Shown here: in pieces, positions 25,069-34,996 of the stretch | Position numbering within the stretch: the first letter of the stretch is position 1 | Layout: each line of letters opens with the position of its first letter | Assembly: GCA_002709695.1 (NCBI GenBank) | Contig: PAQF01000001.1 | Coordinates: 8,067 to 46,885 of the forward strand | Reading direction: 5' to 3' | Source: Candidatus Poribacteria bacterium | GTDB taxonomy: Bacteria; Poribacteria; WGA-4E; UBA9662 | Length of the DNA stretch: 38,819 bases | Position numbers and translations under genes: made by a program | Notes under the pieces: generated by a model | Told to the model about the DNA's origin: nothing | What the model saw: only the letters and a program-made list of their open reading frames with translations | The model's database searches: none

Positions 25069-26653
25069 ATGTTAGGGGGAAAATATAATTCAAGTATAGC
25101 TAATCAGAAATACGATGTTTTAATTATAGGTTCTGGTATTAGTGGGCTTTGTACGGCTGCACTATTATCAAAAATTGGCAGAAGGGTCTTGCTGATAGAA
25201 TAACATCATGTAATTGGCGGATAGACCCATATGTTCAAAAGAAAGGGGTATGAATGGGATGTTGGCATTCATTACATTGGGGAAGTTCACCGCGATAGTT
25301 CTACTGGCAGGAGGATATTTGATCTTATCACTGATGGTAACCTGAAATGGGCAGGAATGGGAAACCCGTATGACAGAATCATTTTTCCTGATCGATCGTA
25401 CGATTTCTGTGCACCAAAGTAAGTGTTTGTTGATTGTATGATCAGGGAATTTTCTAAAGATGAAAGTGTTATTCAAAAATATATAAATCTATTAGATTAG
25501 GTTAGTCAAGCAAAGCGTAAATTTTTCGTTAATAAAGCTTTGTCTCCTCTGTACCGCAAAATTACTTATCCATTGGCTTCCAAACAGTTCCTTAAATTAT
25601 CCAATCGTACCACCCGTGATGTTATCTCAGAGCTTTCCGGGAATGAAAGGTTAATTGGATTTGACTGGTCAATGGGGAGATCTCGGCTTGCCTCCAGGAT
25701 CAAGTAGTTTTGTCATGCAGGCAATGGTCGCTCGCCATTATTTGGATGGTGGTAATTACCCGGTTGATGGTGCTAAGAGTATTGCTGCTGCAATTGTTCC
25801 TGTGATTGAAAGGAATGGTGGTACAGTCATTTTTAATGCTGGTGCGGATGAGATTTTAATTTACCACGGTCAGGCTTGTGGTGTTAGATTGGAAAATGGT
25901 GACGAAATAGAAGCCAGCCTAGTCATTAGTAGCGTTGGGGTCGTTAACACATTTGGTAGGTTTCTGCGCAATTATCAGAAAGAATTAGGGGGTCAAGCAA
26001 AACTTGCCCAAGTGCAACCGTCTTCAGGTCACTTTTGTCTTCACATAGGAATTAAGGAATCGGCACAGGCTTTGGGATTAAATAAAACTAACTTATGGGT
26101 TTCTCCTGGTTACAACCATGACGAAAACGCTGAGAACTTTCTGAGCAATCAGTGCAATGATTTTCCTGTTGTTTTTATTTCATTTCCTTCTATCAAGGAT
26201 CCTAGTTGGGAAATCCTTCACCCCGGAACTTCTACTATAGAAGCTATAACGATGGCAAATTCCAGTTGGTTTGATAAATGGAAAGATCTTCCTTGGAAAA
26301 GGCAAGGGCAAGAATATAAAGATTACAAGGGAAACATTTCTAGTAGATTATTAGAAGTGATTTATCAATATGTTCCTGCTATTAAAGGGAAAGTAGATTA
26401 CTATGAACTCTCTACACCATTAAGTACAAGAGATATGGCTAATTATTCTACGGGGGAGTTGTATGGGATAGATCATACAACAAGCCGTTTCCAGTTACGG
26501 TGGTTAACACCTGATACTCCGGTCAAGAAATTATTTCTCACGGGACAGGATATTCTGACAGTTGGAGTAACCAGCTCACTTATGTCGGGGTTGTTAACAT
26601 GCTCAGCCATATTGACGGAATTTGGTAAAAGATATGATAGCAGGGAAGTTTAA
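25069..26653 (+). pseudogene. Decayed retinol saturase/carotenoid isomerase-like FAD oxidoreductase
   Basis: An ATG at 25069 with AGGA upstream opens a flavoprotein of about 528 codons. The FAD motif is LIIGSGISGLCTAALL, followed by RVLLIE, YEWDVGIHYIGE and, in the 3' half, GQWGDLGLPPG, HYLDGGNYPVDG and the C-terminal LTGQDILTVGVTSSLMSG. These fit the CrtISO/RetSat branch of phytoene-desaturase-like enzymes. The gene is broken by four in-frame stops (TAA 25201, TAG 25222, TAA 25420, TAG 25498) and a +1 frameshift near 25650. The stops fall where the family has coding positions (for example LLIE-stop-HHVIGG for LLIEQHHVIGG). The 3' 332 codons from 25655 remain open, so decay is recent or the remainder may persist as a fragment. 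Confidence 0.85.
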
Positions 26654-27076
26654 CTCAAAGACCGAGGGGGCAATGTCTTAGGGCTCTGTTTGTGACTGAC
26701 TGACCAGTGGTAATTCATTGGTTACGCATTGAAACTCGCAGTTGAGACTACTGTCGGAGTGATTTTGATGCGGAGAGTTACGTGCATGTAGGTTGTATGG
26801 TAGTATCTGATGTTCCAAGACCCAACCCTAACGGATTCTTAGACAGGGAGTTGCTGTAGTATGCTTCATTTTAGCTTCCAGTCAAAGTTGGATAATATCT
26901 GTTAACGTAATGCTTGATTTCACTTTATTTAATTGAGGCATAATATAACAAAGCAAATTTGGACGGTAGGGGCGGGCTGTAGTTTGAATTCTGTTGTTGT
27001 AAAACTTGATAGTGTGATATTAAGCTAATATAAGTCTTTTATGTTTGATTTTAATTATGTGAATGTAATTTGGAGA
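26654..27076. other. Intergenic region between flavoprotein pseudogene and metX
   Basis: About 423 bases between convergent genes. I see no open frame with a recognised product, no tRNA and no clear terminator hairpin. It may contain further decayed sequence. Confidence 0.4.
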
Positions 27077-28237
27077 CTAGCGATTTTTGCCCAAAGTATA
27101 CAGCAAATGTGGTGTGAAAAGCTCGGGTTCTACGAGAAATGCGTCGTGTCCTTTCTCGGAATTTACAGTTACCCACGTTGTTGGAACATTTGCCCCGCGT
27201 AGTAATTTAACCATTTTTTGCTGGCTTTCTGGATAGAAGCAAACGTCCGAATCAATGCTGAAAACCAAAAATTTTTGCGTTTGGCATTTGGAGAATAATT
27301 CTCGAAGGCTTTCAGCTTTGGTTTCTTTCAACAAATCGAAATTCTGCCAAGCATCTAAAATTCGTAGATACGAATTGGCATCAAAGCGAGGGATAAATTT
27401 TCGCCCTTGGTACAACATATATGACTCCAGTGAAGTACCGATTTTGTACCATTCAAGATTGTCGTCATTTTCTGAGATTTCTCCTCTTGCACGGTGTTCC
27501 ATGGTAGTCAGAGAAACAAAAGTCTTATGGCTAATCATCCTAGCAAAGGCCATACCACGAGTGGGCTGTGCGTGCTTAAGGTATGCTCCTCCTTGGAAGT
27601 CAGGGTCGCTTTCTATCGCATAAATTTGTTCCAAATTGAGAATTCTTTGTAATGGGGAGACATCAACACCACTTCCAATTGGAATAACATTACATATTCT
27701 GTCTGGATACCGAGTTGCCATGCTAAGGCACATCATGCCACCGATAGAAGCACCTATTACTGCATATAATTTCTCAATACCAAGATGATCAACGAATTTC
27801 ATCTGAGAATCAACAATATCTGAAAAGGTGATTTGAGGGAAGTTAGCTCCGTAGGGCTTACTAGTTTCCGGACAGACCGATGTAGGGCCTGTTGACCCAT
27901 AACATCCACCGATATAGTTGATGCAAATAACACAATACTTATGCAAGTCGATGGCTTTCTCAAGTCCAATAAAACCATCCCACCAACCAGTTTGGCATTC
28001 TTCATTCCAAGTAACCTCTAGCCCTTCAACAGACGGGTTTTTGCCTGCCGCGTGCTGACTTCCAGTTAAGGCATGGAAGAGAAGGATAGCATTATCTTTT
28101 CGGGAATTTAGCTCTCCATACATCTCATAAGCGAGTGTAACTTGACTCAGCGCTTCTCCACTGCGAAGCTGAAACGGTAGGTCTTGATTGCTAAACTGAA
28201 AAAACTGTGTTGAAACAAGTTCTGTGAAGTTTTTCAT
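27077..28237 (-). CDS. metX: Homoserine O-acetyltransferase MetX
   Basis: A 386-residue alpha/beta-hydrolase-fold acyltransferase that transfers an acetyl (or succinyl) group to homoserine, the first committed step of methionine synthesis. The N-terminal LLFHALTGSQH forms the oxyanion side; the nucleophile is Ser 164 in VIGASIGGMM; the Asp is in SIDSDVCFYPE and the His in SEKGHDAFLVE. The conserved NYIGGCYGSTGP stretch is typical of MetX. It follows metY by 42 bases on the same strand, forming a direct-sulfhydrylation pathway. Acetyl rather than succinyl specificity is assumed from the MetY partner; it is not proven by sequence inspection. Confidence 0.95.
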   Translation of the reverse strand: MKNFTELVSTQFFQFSNQDLPFQLRSGEALSQVTLAYEMYGELNSRKDNAILLFHALTGSQHAAGKNPSVEGLEVTWNEECQTGWWDGFIGLEKAIDLHKYCVICINYIGGCYGSTGPTSVCPETSKPYGANFPQITFSDIVDSQMKFVDHLGIEKLYAVIGASIGGMMCLSMATRYPDRICNVIPIGSGVDVSPLQRILNLEQIYAIESDPDFQGGAYLKHAQPTRGMAFARMISHKTFVSLTTMEHRARGEISENDDNLEWYKIGTSLESYMLYQGRKFIPRFDANSYLRILDAWQNFDLLKETKAESLRELFSKCQTQKFLVFSIDSDVCFYPESQQKMVKLLRGANVPTTWVTVNSEKGHDAFLVEPELFTPHLLYTLGKNR

Positions 28238-28279
28238 ACGAACATGGCTTAACTAATAGCCCCGAAAAGATAATTGTTG

Positions 28280-29554
28280 CTATATTTGACTTAATGAATG
28301 ATCAAGATCAGCTACGATATCTTCAATATTTTCAATACCGACTGAGAGACGAACGAGCTCAGGGCGAATTCCTCCATTAATTTGTTGCTCTTCATTAAGT
28401 TGTGAGTGTGTTGTGCTTGCGGGGTGGATTGCTAGGCTTTTAGCATCTCCAACATTAGCTAAATGCGAGAATAATTGTAGGTTTTCAATAAACTTCTCTC
28501 CGGCTTCTCTGCCGCCCTTAATACCAAAGACAACCATCGAACCACCCTTACCATTCAAGTATTTCTGGCTCAGTTCATAATTCGGGTCTGTTTTTAGGCC
28601 TGGGTAATTAACCCATTCAACAGATTCGTGTTTACCAAGGTGCTCGGCAACTGCCAACGCATTTTCACAATGCCGTTCCATTCTCAGAGGCAGTGTTTCA
28701 ATTCCTTGTAAAAACATCCACGCATTATCTGGTGAAATGCATGCTCCAAGATTACGCAGTGGAATAAGTCGCATCCGTAGGATAAAAGCCAGAGGCAATA
28801 AGTCACCGAGATCATAAGCCCAACGAAGACCACCATAACTTGCTTCTGGTTCGGTCATCAATGGAAACTTGTCAGATTGCCAGTCGAATTCCCCGCTGTC
28901 TACAACAATGCCTCCGATTCCAGTTCCATGTCCTCCCAACCACTTAGTAAGAGAATGGATTACAATGTCAGCTCCCTGTTCAATTGGTCGTTGTAGATAT
29001 GGTGTTGAGAATGTACTGTCAACCATCAATGGTAGTCCATTCTCATGGGCTACGTCTGCAATCGCTTTCATATCAGCCACGTCAAGCCCAGGGTTGCTGA
29101 CTGTTTCGCAAAATAGAAGTTTGGTTTTGGGCGTAATTGCTTTGGCAAAGTTATCTGGATCTTTAGGATCAACAAAATTGACTTTTATCCCGAATTGTGG
29201 AAGTATATTATTAAACTGTGTGTAACTTCCTCCATAAAGGTTGTTAGCTGAGACAAATTCATCGCCAGATTGACAAATATTAATAATTGAATAGAAGACC
29301 GCACTTGTGCCAGAAGACAAAGCTAGAGCACCCGCACCTCCTTCAAGTTGGGCAACTCTCTCCTCCAGAACAGCGTGGGTTGGATTCATAATCCGGGTAT
29401 AAACGTTCCCCAGTTCTTTCAGCGCAAAAAGGTTAGCTGCATGTTCTGTGTCCTTGAAAACATACGAACTGGTTCGATAAGTTGGTACTGCACGTGCCAG
29501 CGTTGATTGGTCTGGTGCTTGTCCACCGTGTAAGCAAATCGTTTCGAGTTTCAT
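28280..29554 (-). CDS. metY: O-acetylhomoserine sulfhydrylase MetY
   Basis: A 424-residue PLP enzyme of the Cys/Met metabolism family that makes homocysteine from O-acetylhomoserine and sulfide. The PLP-binding Lys is residue 204 in SLTKWLGGHGTGIGG; YTRIMNPTHAVLEERVAQLEGG and the C-terminal IHPASTTHSQL and VRLSVGIENIEDI are family hallmarks. The long insertion and 424-residue length favour MetY over the ~380-residue cystathionine gamma-synthase. It is the first gene of a metY-metX operon. A 9-base inverted repeat upstream may be its operator. Confidence 0.95.
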   Translation of the reverse strand: MKLETICLHGGQAPDQSTLARAVPTYRTSSYVFKDTEHAANLFALKELGNVYTRIMNPTHAVLEERVAQLEGGAGALALSSGTSAVFYSIINICQSGDEFVSANNLYGGSYTQFNNILPQFGIKVNFVDPKDPDNFAKAITPKTKLLFCETVSNPGLDVADMKAIADVAHENGLPLMVDSTFSTPYLQRPIEQGADIVIHSLTKWLGGHGTGIGGIVVDSGEFDWQSDKFPLMTEPEASYGGLRWAYDLGDLLPLAFILRMRLIPLRNLGACISPDNAWMFLQGIETLPLRMERHCENALAVAEHLGKHESVEWVNYPGLKTDPNYELSQKYLNGKGGSMVVFGIKGGREAGEKFIENLQLFSHLANVGDAKSLAIHPASTTHSQLNEEQQINGGIRPELVRLSVGIENIEDIVADLDHSLSQI

Positions 29555-29645
29555 ATTTACCTCTAGTACATTTTGGAATTTCCAATGTTGTTAATTATGA
29601 ACTAAATCATATCCTTTAATTGAGATTAGGCCAATTCTAGCTTAT

Positions 29646-29687
29646 TTGCATACACATTATAAAGAAGGATGATCGTTTTGTATGCAA
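29646..29687 (-). promoter_or_regulatory. 9-bp inverted repeat around the -10 region upstream of metY
   Basis: TTGCATACA (29646-29654) and TGTATGCAA (29679-29687) are perfect inverted copies 24 bases apart, about 100 bases upstream of metY. On the metY strand a TATAAT sits between them (29656-29661), and TTGCAT in the upstream arm could serve as an imperfect -35 box, though the 20-base spacing is long. A symmetric site overlapping promoter elements is what a repressor operator looks like. No SAM riboswitch sequence was recognised here. Confidence 0.4.
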
Positions 29688-29791
29688 GGAAGAGGATTAT
29701 AACATTTCCTTTGTTTTGCATGTGACTGTTTTTTTTATTCATCCTTCAATATGTCAAGTTTTATCATTACTTTCTCATTTGCTAGGAATAA

Positions 29792-31072
29792 TTGTTGAAC
29801 TTACAGTCTAATCCAGAAGAGCCTCCAGTTCCTACTTACCGACATCGATTCAATTATTTTGCTTGCTTTATTGATGCTGTTGGTTTTCCATTTGGCAGTT
29901 GTTTTTTTTCACCTGTCACGATTCTGCCTGCCTTTATAAAAAAAATGTCAGCTAACTCAGTTTGGATTGGCTTAACCAATGCAATCCATAGTAGTTTTTT
30001 TTTCTTTCCTCAGTTGCTAGCAGCGAGTTGGATTGAGCGCATGCCAATTAAACGTGGTTATGTTCTCACGTTAGCGTTAATTGAAAGGTTTGCTATACTC
30101 GTTCTTGTTCCGCAGATTTTATTGTTCGGTCGTACATCTCCAAATTTATCACTTACCCTTTTTTCCCTCACGTTTGCGATATTTATGCTTTCTATGGGTT
30201 TCAATGGCCCAGCTTACTTTGATTTGGTTGCCAAAGTTATTCCAGTTACCAGGCGTGGAACTATGTATGGTATGGCAGGCGCGATTGGAGGGCTATTAAG
30301 CATCTTTGGCGCTTGGATGGCCAAAGATTTTTTGGCAAGATATGAGTTTCCAATTAATTTTTCATTGTGTTTCTTGCTTGGTTTTATTATCCTTACGATT
30401 ACGGTTTTACCACTTGGTTTTATCGATGAACCTCCTTCTCCTCCTAGTCAACCCAAACGTTTGCGACGATATTTTTGGGACGCTATCTCAATCCTGAAAG
30501 AAGATTGGAATTTCAGATATTATATTTATAGCCAAATATTTTTGTCAGCTTTTGGTGTTGTACTCGGTTTTCTCACAGCCTATACAATAGATAAGATGAT
30601 AGCAACAGAATCTGATGTGCCTGTATTTACTGCAGCGTTGATGATAGGACGAACTATGGGTCAGCCATTTTGGGGATATGTGGCTGACAAACGTGGTAAC
30701 CGGTTGGTTATCTTAGTCAATACAAAGCTTGCTTGTCTGATGATACTGTGGGTAGTAACAGCAGACTTTATTACAATTTTTTACGGTATTTTTGCGCTTA
30801 TTGGTTTTCTACATAGCGGCATTGATATTCCAAGTTTCAATATGACGATGGAATTTTCTCAAGTTGGTAATTTACCAACATACACTGCCTTACGTTCATC
30901 CGCTGTTGCGCCCTTTCGAGCGTTGCTACCATTTTTGTCCGGCTTAATAATAGAAACGAATAAAGACAGGTACACACACGTTTTTTTAATCTGCATTCTA
31001 TTGTTGCTTTTAAGTTGTTACAGTTTATGGAAAGTTAAAGAGCCACGCTACCATTCTAAAGGGCAAACATAG
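29792..31072 (+). CDS. MFS transporter
   Basis: A 426-residue polytopic membrane protein with about 12 hydrophobic segments in two halves joined by a basic cytoplasmic loop (QPKRLRRYF). MFS-type features include RRGTMYGMAGAIGG after TM4 and GRTMGQPFWGYVADKRGNR in the second half (the G-x-x-x-D-R/K-x-G loop motif). The start is one of two adjacent TTG codons at 29792/29795, four to seven bases after AGGA. The substrate is unknown. It is divergent from metY and could be under the same intergenic control. Confidence 0.85.
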   Translation: MLNLQSNPEEPPVPTYRHRFNYFACFIDAVGFPFGSCFFSPVTILPAFIKKMSANSVWIGLTNAIHSSFFFFPQLLAASWIERMPIKRGYVLTLALIERFAILVLVPQILLFGRTSPNLSLTLFSLTFAIFMLSMGFNGPAYFDLVAKVIPVTRRGTMYGMAGAIGGLLSIFGAWMAKDFLARYEFPINFSLCFLLGFIILTITVLPLGFIDEPPSPPSQPKRLRRYFWDAISILKEDWNFRYYIYSQIFLSAFGVVLGFLTAYTIDKMIATESDVPVFTAALMIGRTMGQPFWGYVADKRGNRLVILVNTKLACLMILWVVTADFITIFYGIFALIGFLHSGIDIPSFNMTMEFSQVGNLPTYTALRSSAVAPFRALLPFLSGLIIETNKDRYTHVFLICILLLLLSCYSLWKVKEPRYHSKGQT

Positions 31073-31114
31073 CTTTTTATTCAGTTTAAATTTGACTTAA
31101 CAATCAACAGAAAA

Positions 31115-31780
31115 TTAGTAAAGATAAGGTATAAAAAGATAACTCTGTTTTTGGTAACTTTCAAATTTTGGGTAACGGGATAAAGAACGATCTTTCCTCT
31201 TCATATTCGGAAACCATACCACAATCATCATTGCTGCTAGGCAAGCTATGGGAATCCAGTGCATGGCGAGTAGGCTAAATCCAAGGTAAATTAGGAGTTC
31301 TCCAAAATAGTTAATGTTTCGACAACGCCTAAACATGCCATCATGGATCAAGCTACAAGGTTTTAACTTTAAGGATGTGTGTTTCTGCATGTCAGCAGTG
31401 AAATGAATGAAAACACCAAGTGAGTACATACTGATACATATACTGGAGTACCATACAGGGACTTGAACTCCAATACCGTTACTAAAATATCCTGAGGTGA
31501 TAATCCATGGGGCAACCCAGTAAAGTGTTAGTCCCAACCACATATACAATCCATACCAGATGCTGCTTTGTTTTTCCCAAGTTTTATCAGGAAACATCTG
31601 GCTTTTTAGCACCCAGAGTATCCCATATGTTCCGTGAAGCGCCAGATAGATCCAAGCCGTTTGGTTTTCCCATTGATTGTAGAAATACATCAAAAAAAGT
31701 ATTATGGGAGCGGTTGCTCCTTTGTGAATGTCAATAAAGTATTTTTGTTTCGCATTCTTTTGTGTCATATGTTGACTCAT
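31115..31780 (-). CDS. ICMT/DUF1295-like membrane protein (steroid 5-alpha-reductase fold)
   Basis: A 221-residue membrane protein with about five or six hydrophobic segments. The C-terminal region GMFRRCRNINYFGELLIYLGFSLLA and KRKDRSLSRYPKFESYQKQS matches the cofactor-binding end of isoprenylcysteine methyltransferase-like and DUF1295 proteins, which use SAM or NADPH on lipid-type substrates. The precise reaction is unknown. It converges with the MFS gene; no operon partner is seen. Confidence 0.78.
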   Translation of the reverse strand: MSQHMTQKNAKQKYFIDIHKGATAPIILFLMYFYNQWENQTAWIYLALHGTYGILWVLKSQMFPDKTWEKQSSIWYGLYMWLGLTLYWVAPWIITSGYFSNGIGVQVPVWYSSICISMYSLGVFIHFTADMQKHTSLKLKPCSLIHDGMFRRCRNINYFGELLIYLGFSLLAMHWIPIACLAAMMIVVWFPNMKRKDRSLSRYPKFESYQKQSYLFIPYLY

Positions 31781-32024
31781 TGAAGTCTATAGTAGATTCT
31801 TTTGGTTTAAACAATTACATTAGTGATTCCTATCTTAATTATAGCAGATAGGTTGAGGGCGAACTCTCAGGTTTTGTTTGAAAAGCGTTCTATATTTAGT
31901 GTAAGTAGTTTTAAAATAAATCTATTTATAATATTATGGTGCAGAGGTCATCCGTCAAACAAAAAAATTGCGTATTGTATACTTGCCTTTGTTTTCAAAA
32001 TACTGTAATTTTCGGATTGAGCTT

Positions 32025-32483
32025 ATGGTTGATGCAATTTGGGGTCTGAAAACTAATGCCATGTTTGATATTTGGTCGGTTGAGCATATACTGTGTGGTT
32101 TTTCGGTCGGAAAAATTGTTTTAGAGATCAATCGTCGTATTTTCCATAAGTACTTTGGGCCTAATTTTGACGATGTGCGAAAAAACTATTTCAATCTCAT
32201 TAGCATTCTATTTTTGGCTTACTTTTGGGAAACAATTGAACATTATTTGGAAACGGGACTGTTGGGGAATATGGTTTCAGATTGGTTTCAAGGAGTTGAG
32301 TTTTGGGCAAACCGCTTAGTCGCGGATCCTCTGATGATGACATTTGGTTATTATTTAGCCCAACGATTTCCTAGATTGGTTAATCTAGCTAGAGTTTGCT
32401 CAATTATTTGGCTTGTTGTTCACGTTTTCATTTTTCCACACAGTATGTATCTGCATGTATACTTCGCTTCCCTTTCACAATAG
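32025..32483 (+). CDS. Hypothetical membrane protein
   Basis: A 152-residue protein from the ATG at 32025, which has GGA upstream; the frame extends 19 codons earlier. It has three or four hydrophobic segments and short conserved-looking motifs WSVEHILCGFSVG, FWETIEHYLETG and ANRLVADPLMM, with His and Glu in helices that could bind a metal or lipid. I do not recognise a named family. It stands alone, upstream of the aldolase pseudogene. Confidence 0.6.
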   Translation: MVDAIWGLKTNAMFDIWSVEHILCGFSVGKIVLEINRRIFHKYFGPNFDDVRKNYFNLISILFLAYFWETIEHYLETGLLGNMVSDWFQGVEFWANRLVADPLMMTFGYYLAQRFPRLVNLARVCSIIWLVVHVFIFPHSMYLHVYFASLSQ

Positions 32484-32621
32484 AGATAATCAAATTAATA
32501 GGCACAAATCTTTTGTTACAATGGGTTGATTAAGCTTGTTATATTATTCAGATTTCTAAATATTTATAACCAGAAATTTATGTTTCATATTTAAGTGACG
32601 TCTAATTTTCAGGAGAAAGTA

Positions 32622-33334
32622 ATGTATCCTAACCCTCTCATGCAAAAACTTAATAGTGGCCAAATTTTGCTGGGGGCCTCATTACCAGTTCCATCGCCAA
32701 TTGTCCTTGGTGTAATTTCTCAGGCCCAACCGGATTTTCTCTGGATTGATACTGAGCACACTCCTTTTTCTACCGAAGTGTTGGATGTCATCCCAATTCT
32801 CGCACGTCAAAAAAGGATTGCTCCCATGATAAGAGTGGCATGGAACGACCCCGCTTTGATTAAGAAAGCCTACGATGTTGGGGCTGTGGCTGTGATGGCA
32901 CCTCAGATCAACACACCGGAGGAAGCAGAACGATCTGTACAATACGCCCGCTACGCGCCAGAAGGGAAACGTGGAGTATCGCCTATGTGGCCTCGTGTAG
33001 CTGGGGAAATGTCATTAGAACTGCCAATCAAGAAACTGTGTTAGTTCTTCAAATTGAAAGCCAACAGGCATATGATAATATTGATTCGATCAAGCGAATT
33101 CCGGGAATTGATGTGCTACTGGTTGGCCCACTAGATCTTTCTGCTTCTGTAGGGAAAATTACAGAAACTGGTTGTAAAGAAGTTCAAGAGATTATGCGTG
33201 ATGTGCCTAGTCGTTTAGAAGGTTCGGGTATCGCTTCTGGTACTACACTGATGGATTTGTCTGACATTCAGGAAAAGATCGACTGGGGATATCGATTCCT
33301 CAACGTTGGTAACGTCCTGAATTATGGTACGTAA
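32622..33334 (+). pseudogene. Frameshifted HpcH/HpaI family aldolase
   Basis: An ATG at 32622 with AGGAG seven bases upstream opens an HpcH/HpaI-type class II aldolase (retro-aldol cleavage of 4-hydroxy-2-oxo acids). The first frame holds WIDTEHTPF (catalytic His), PMIRVAWND (Arg), GAVAVMAPQI and RGVSPMWPRVAGE; the second frame continues with VIRTANQETVLVLQIES (metal Glu), VGPLDLSAS (metal Asp) and FLNVGNVLNYG. A single-base change near 33002-33010 (GGGGAAATG) splits the 237-residue protein. All catalytic residues are present across the two frames, so the break is recent or a sequence error. Confidence 0.82.
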
Positions 33335-33419
33335 GTATTAAAGAAGAACTTGGATATTCTACGTGCCGATTCAATTGGAGACAAATGATCCGATTTTTCT
33401 TGATCTGCGAATTTTCTGT

Positions 33420-34864
33420 TTATTCTAGCCAGAATGAATAGAGTCTTGCTTGATGTAGGTAAAATTTTAGGCGTATGGGTTTCTCAAACACTAGATCGTG
33501 GGGATACTTCCAAGCGACTTTGGTCTTAATGCTATCGTTGCTGAAGGGAGGAGGATGTTCTCCTGGCACCCAAAATCCAGGGTGTGTTTTCATGGTTTCT
33601 GCGTCTATAATTTCAGTATATATCTTTCCCTATCTAGCGTCTGCGTTAATGTATAAATCTTCGCCCTTCAGCAGAAATGGTTTGGTAACAATGGTTCCCG
33701 ATTCATCTCCATCCATGGATACAAACCCATCGGGTCGCAGTTTTGCCAACGACAGTGCACCGCTATCGTTAAAGGCCTTTGGGTCAACGTTTAATCTGAA
33801 CAGTTCCTTGGCTCGATTGTATGTTTTATAGTCTTCGATGCTACCAGGTAGACGAAGTGAATTGTAATAAATCCAAATCTCTCCATTTTTCCGAACCACC
33901 GGCTGACCAGACATAAGCAACTGACTAGTACCGTAATTAATATTATCCTATGGTTCTAAACCAATAAATACGCCACGATCTGCTACCCTCTCCCAGTTGT
34001 ATAGATCGTGTGAAACGGCTAGTTTTATCTGATTAATGCGTGTAAGGTTTGTATGCGGTGGAGGGATTGCGCCGAAAGGGTTGAATATGGCGGGAAACCC
34101 AATATAAATTCCTTGGTATGGTATTACTGCCATGTTATAGACTGCGGCTATATAATCTTGATCATCAATGATAGGTGGTGTTATGTAAGATGGGTTTTTA
34201 ATCACCTATTGGACGCGTTGTCTGCAGTTTTCCCAATCGACTTCATCAGAACAAAAAATCAGCTTAGGTTCAGTAAAATTTTCGAAATCTTTGCTAGTAG
34301 ACAGAAAAACTGAGCGTCCCCATTTTGTTGGTTGTTTTACCATTGCAAGATATTGTTTTGTAAATGGATCATAGGTGAACTGGGATTCATCTTGGCCAGG
34401 GATCGGTGGTACATCAAGCATTGTCCAATTGAATCCATCATTGGAAACGCTAAGGTGCCGCTCGCTGCTATTAAACAGGCCTTTATAGCGCGGCGGGTTG
34501 GGTCAGGATCAGATTCATCACGTATAACGTGGTAGAGCCGTTGATACCCATCACCTTTAGGGGTACAGATTATGTTATTGTCTTTAGAGCCGTTCCATTC
34601 ATATAGTTCTACAGACGGTTTTTCCCAATGTTCTCCATCTATAAATTTGGCATAATGTATATTCTCCTTCATGTACCACCATTCCCAAATTTTCTTTTCA
34701 GTGTTCTATTGCGGAGAGATCCGGCTTTGGTAGCCGGATTTAATAACGGGACCACATTTTCTCGGCTGGTGCAGAGTTTTCTTGATGCCCTTCATTGATT
34801 CAATAACATGATCGTCCAAAAATAATTGCTTATACTCTTTTGGATTGATTAGCTCAAAATTCAT
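33420..34864 (-). pseudogene. Decayed beta-propeller glycosidase-like (GH32/GH43-type) protein
   Basis: An ATG at 34864, with AGGA upstream, begins QLFLDDHVIES, then KTLHQPRK and PVIKSGYQSRISPQ followed by a stop (34706-34708), then WEWWYMKE and YEWNGSKDNNII. A frameshift near 34490 changes frame, after which the chain continues: YKGLFNSSERHLSVSNDG, PIPGQDESQFTYDP, stops at 34206-34208, 33948-33950 and 33630-33632, and the C-terminus PIRLKFYLHQARLYSFWLE ending in TAA at 33420. About 480 codons in all. The FLDDH start and WYMKE/SNDGFNW-type blades resemble GH32/GH43-like uncharacterised proteins. Four stops plus a frameshift mean it is non-functional. Confidence 0.82.
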
Positions 34865-34996
34865 ATAATTTCCTGTTGTGATTCAAGTTCACTTCCGGTT
34901 TCCTCAGTTTTGTATCTGCGAAACTTAAATTGATTCTACTACCGTCTTCATTCAGCACTTTTTAACTCCGTGCTTAATTGTTTTATAATACCAATC

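Noticed and set aside
29555-29791. Possible SAM riboswitch upstream of metY
   Set aside because: I could not find the conserved SAM-I core or a terminator stem; the inverted repeat fits a protein operator better.
25069-34864. In-frame stops in the pseudogenes are TAG and TAA only (about six TAG, two TAA, no TGA), suggesting stop-codon recoding
   Set aside because: TAG ends recR, metX, metY, the response-regulator gene and the large surface protein at normal family lengths, and TAA ends many intact genes. Frameshifts accompany the stops, so decay is simpler.
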